From positions 1 through 5,579 of the forward strand of contig RBKG01000036.1 in assembly GCA_003640335.1 (NCBI GenBank): a stretch of DNA of 5,579 nt, written 5' to 3'. The translations under genes were made by a program, and so were the position numbers. The DNA is from Porphyromonas sp. (GTDB lineage: Bacteria > Bacteroidota > Bacteroidia > Bacteroidales > Porphyromonadaceae). The notes under the pieces are model-generated. The model was not told the origin of the DNA. It ran no database searches and was given only the letters and a program-made list of their open reading frames with translations. How positions within the stretch are numbered: position 1 is the first letter of the stretch; every line of letters starts with the position of its first letter. Below are positions 4,949 to 5,579 of the stretch, piece after piece.

Positions 4949-5579
4949 ATGACGTACAATTATACAGACACCTTCAGGAATGCAATGGAACTTAGCTTTC
5001 AGAAGGCTAAAGAAATAAACGCAGCGGAAGTTACACCAGACCTCCTTCTCTATGGAATTCTCTTAGAAGGAAGTAGCCCTTGTATGGACTACTTACGCCA
5101 GTATGGAGTTGAACCAGCTAAGTTTATAGACGATTATTCTAAATTTATAGACGATAATACACCTCGAGTTGACGAAGATAGAGACCCTTCTTTGGCTGAA
5201 CACTCAAGGCAGGCCATCGCTGACGCAGTTAAGCTATGCGACACAACTAGTCAAGAAGCAATTAGTCCTATACTACTCTTTAGAGCTATACTAGAGGGTA
5301 ATCATGATACGTATCTCAAACGGCATCTTATTGATAGCTCTGTAATGAAAACAGCGTCCAATAAAACCAAAGGGAATCCGTTTGGAGCTCTTAGTGAGGC
5401 TCTAAAAAAGCTTTTTACAGACCGTCCTCCTCAGAATATCATCGATGAAGAAGATGATAGTGATGAGGATACGCCAATGGCTTCTGAAAGCTCGACAAGA
5501 GAACATGCTAGGAGTAGTAATGCTGCAAAAGATAATGGAGGAAAGCGAGCTGGGAATAAAACGCCACTACTCTCTCAAT
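4949..5579 (+). CDS. clpC: ClpC, AAA+ unfoldase of the Clp protease (N-terminal part, cut by window end)
   Basis: The frame starts at ATG 4949 (MTYNYTDTFRNAMELSF) and stays open to the window end, giving 210 residues plus one base. It covers the Clp N-domain and the linker to the first AAA+ module. Clp N repeat 1 is about 5-60, with VTPDLLLYGILLEG (28-41) and DYLRQYGVEP (47-56). Repeat 2 is about 80-137, with LAEHSRQAIADAV and SPILLFRAILEG (106-117). The linker (about 138-204) is acidic and of low complexity (IDEEDDSDEDTP), as in other Bacteroidota ClpC proteins, and ends in NKTPLLSQ (203-210). That suits the position just before the first ATPase domain in ClpC rather than ClpB. ClpC unfolds substrates and feeds them to ClpP in the cytoplasm. 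The Walker motifs lie outside the window. Oddities are a diverged N-domain motif and a 21-base tandem duplication (KFIDDYS/KFIDDNT, residues 58-71). It has its own upstream spacer of about 240 bases, with no convincing promoter consensus visible. Confidence 0.85.
   Translation, partial: MTYNYTDTFRNAMELSFQKAKEINAAEVTPDLLLYGILLEGSSPCMDYLRQYGVEPAKFIDDYSKFIDDNTPRVDEDRDPSLAEHSRQAIADAVKLCDTTSQEAISPILLFRAILEGNHDTYLKRHLIDSSVMKTASNKTKGNPFGALSEALKKLFTDRPPQNIIDEEDDSDEDTPMASESSTREHARSSNAAKDNGGKRAGNKTPLLSQ
5120..5155 (+). repeat. 21-bp in-frame tandem duplication in clpC
   Basis: AAGTTTATAGACGAT (5120-5134) recurs as AAATTTATAGACGAT (5141-5155), 21 bases later, with one difference in 15. The repeat encodes KFIDD twice, seven residues apart, in the segment joining the two Clp N repeats. 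The offset keeps the reading frame. Confidence 0.75.

Overview
The window looks like a chromosomal segment of an anaerobic member of the Bacteroidota, most likely Porphyromonas or a close relative. Three things point there: promoter-like sites of the Bacteroidota type (TTTG, about 19 bases, TAnnTTTG), weak or absent Shine-Dalgarno sequences, and protein families typical of that phylum (a short SUI1/YciH factor, a GNAT-fold protein with a GPMGFTDLDHEG motif, and a ClpC with an acidic linker). This is inferred from sequence character; no search was run.

Layout from left to right. Positions 1-60 hold the last 19 codons of an unidentified plus-strand gene. A strong hairpin at 88-119 separates it from a convergent minus-strand gene (154-489) for a SUI1/eIF1-like translation factor. 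A 405-base intergenic region (490-894) lies between this gene and the next, which is transcribed the other way. It carries a promoter for each direction and, between them, a tandem array of 22-bp palindromic units (core 677-764). A tightly spaced plus-strand group follows: a GNAT-fold acyltransferase-like protein (895-2031), the folate enzyme FolC (2040-3347) and a 12-helix MFS transporter (3360-4709), with gaps of 8 and 12 bases. A Rho-independent terminator at 4731-4769 ends the group. After a further spacer, the N-terminal 210 codons of clpC (4949 to the window end) begin a separate transcription unit.

The genes are mostly housekeeping. FolC builds dihydrofolate and polyglutamylated folates. 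The transporter and the GNAT-like protein share its probable transcript but have no substrate that can be read from sequence. ClpC is the unfoldase of the Clp protease. The transporter resembles the MFSD1-like branch of the MFS.

The most unusual element is the non-coding palindromic array. Its copies differ in sequence, yet the differences are largely compensated within each palindrome, so the hairpin symmetry is kept. Other points of note are a perfect 9-bp GC-rich hairpin inside the start of folC, small in-frame duplications in folC and clpC, and a diverged ClpC N-domain. I found no CRISPR array, tRNA, rRNA, transposase or defence system.
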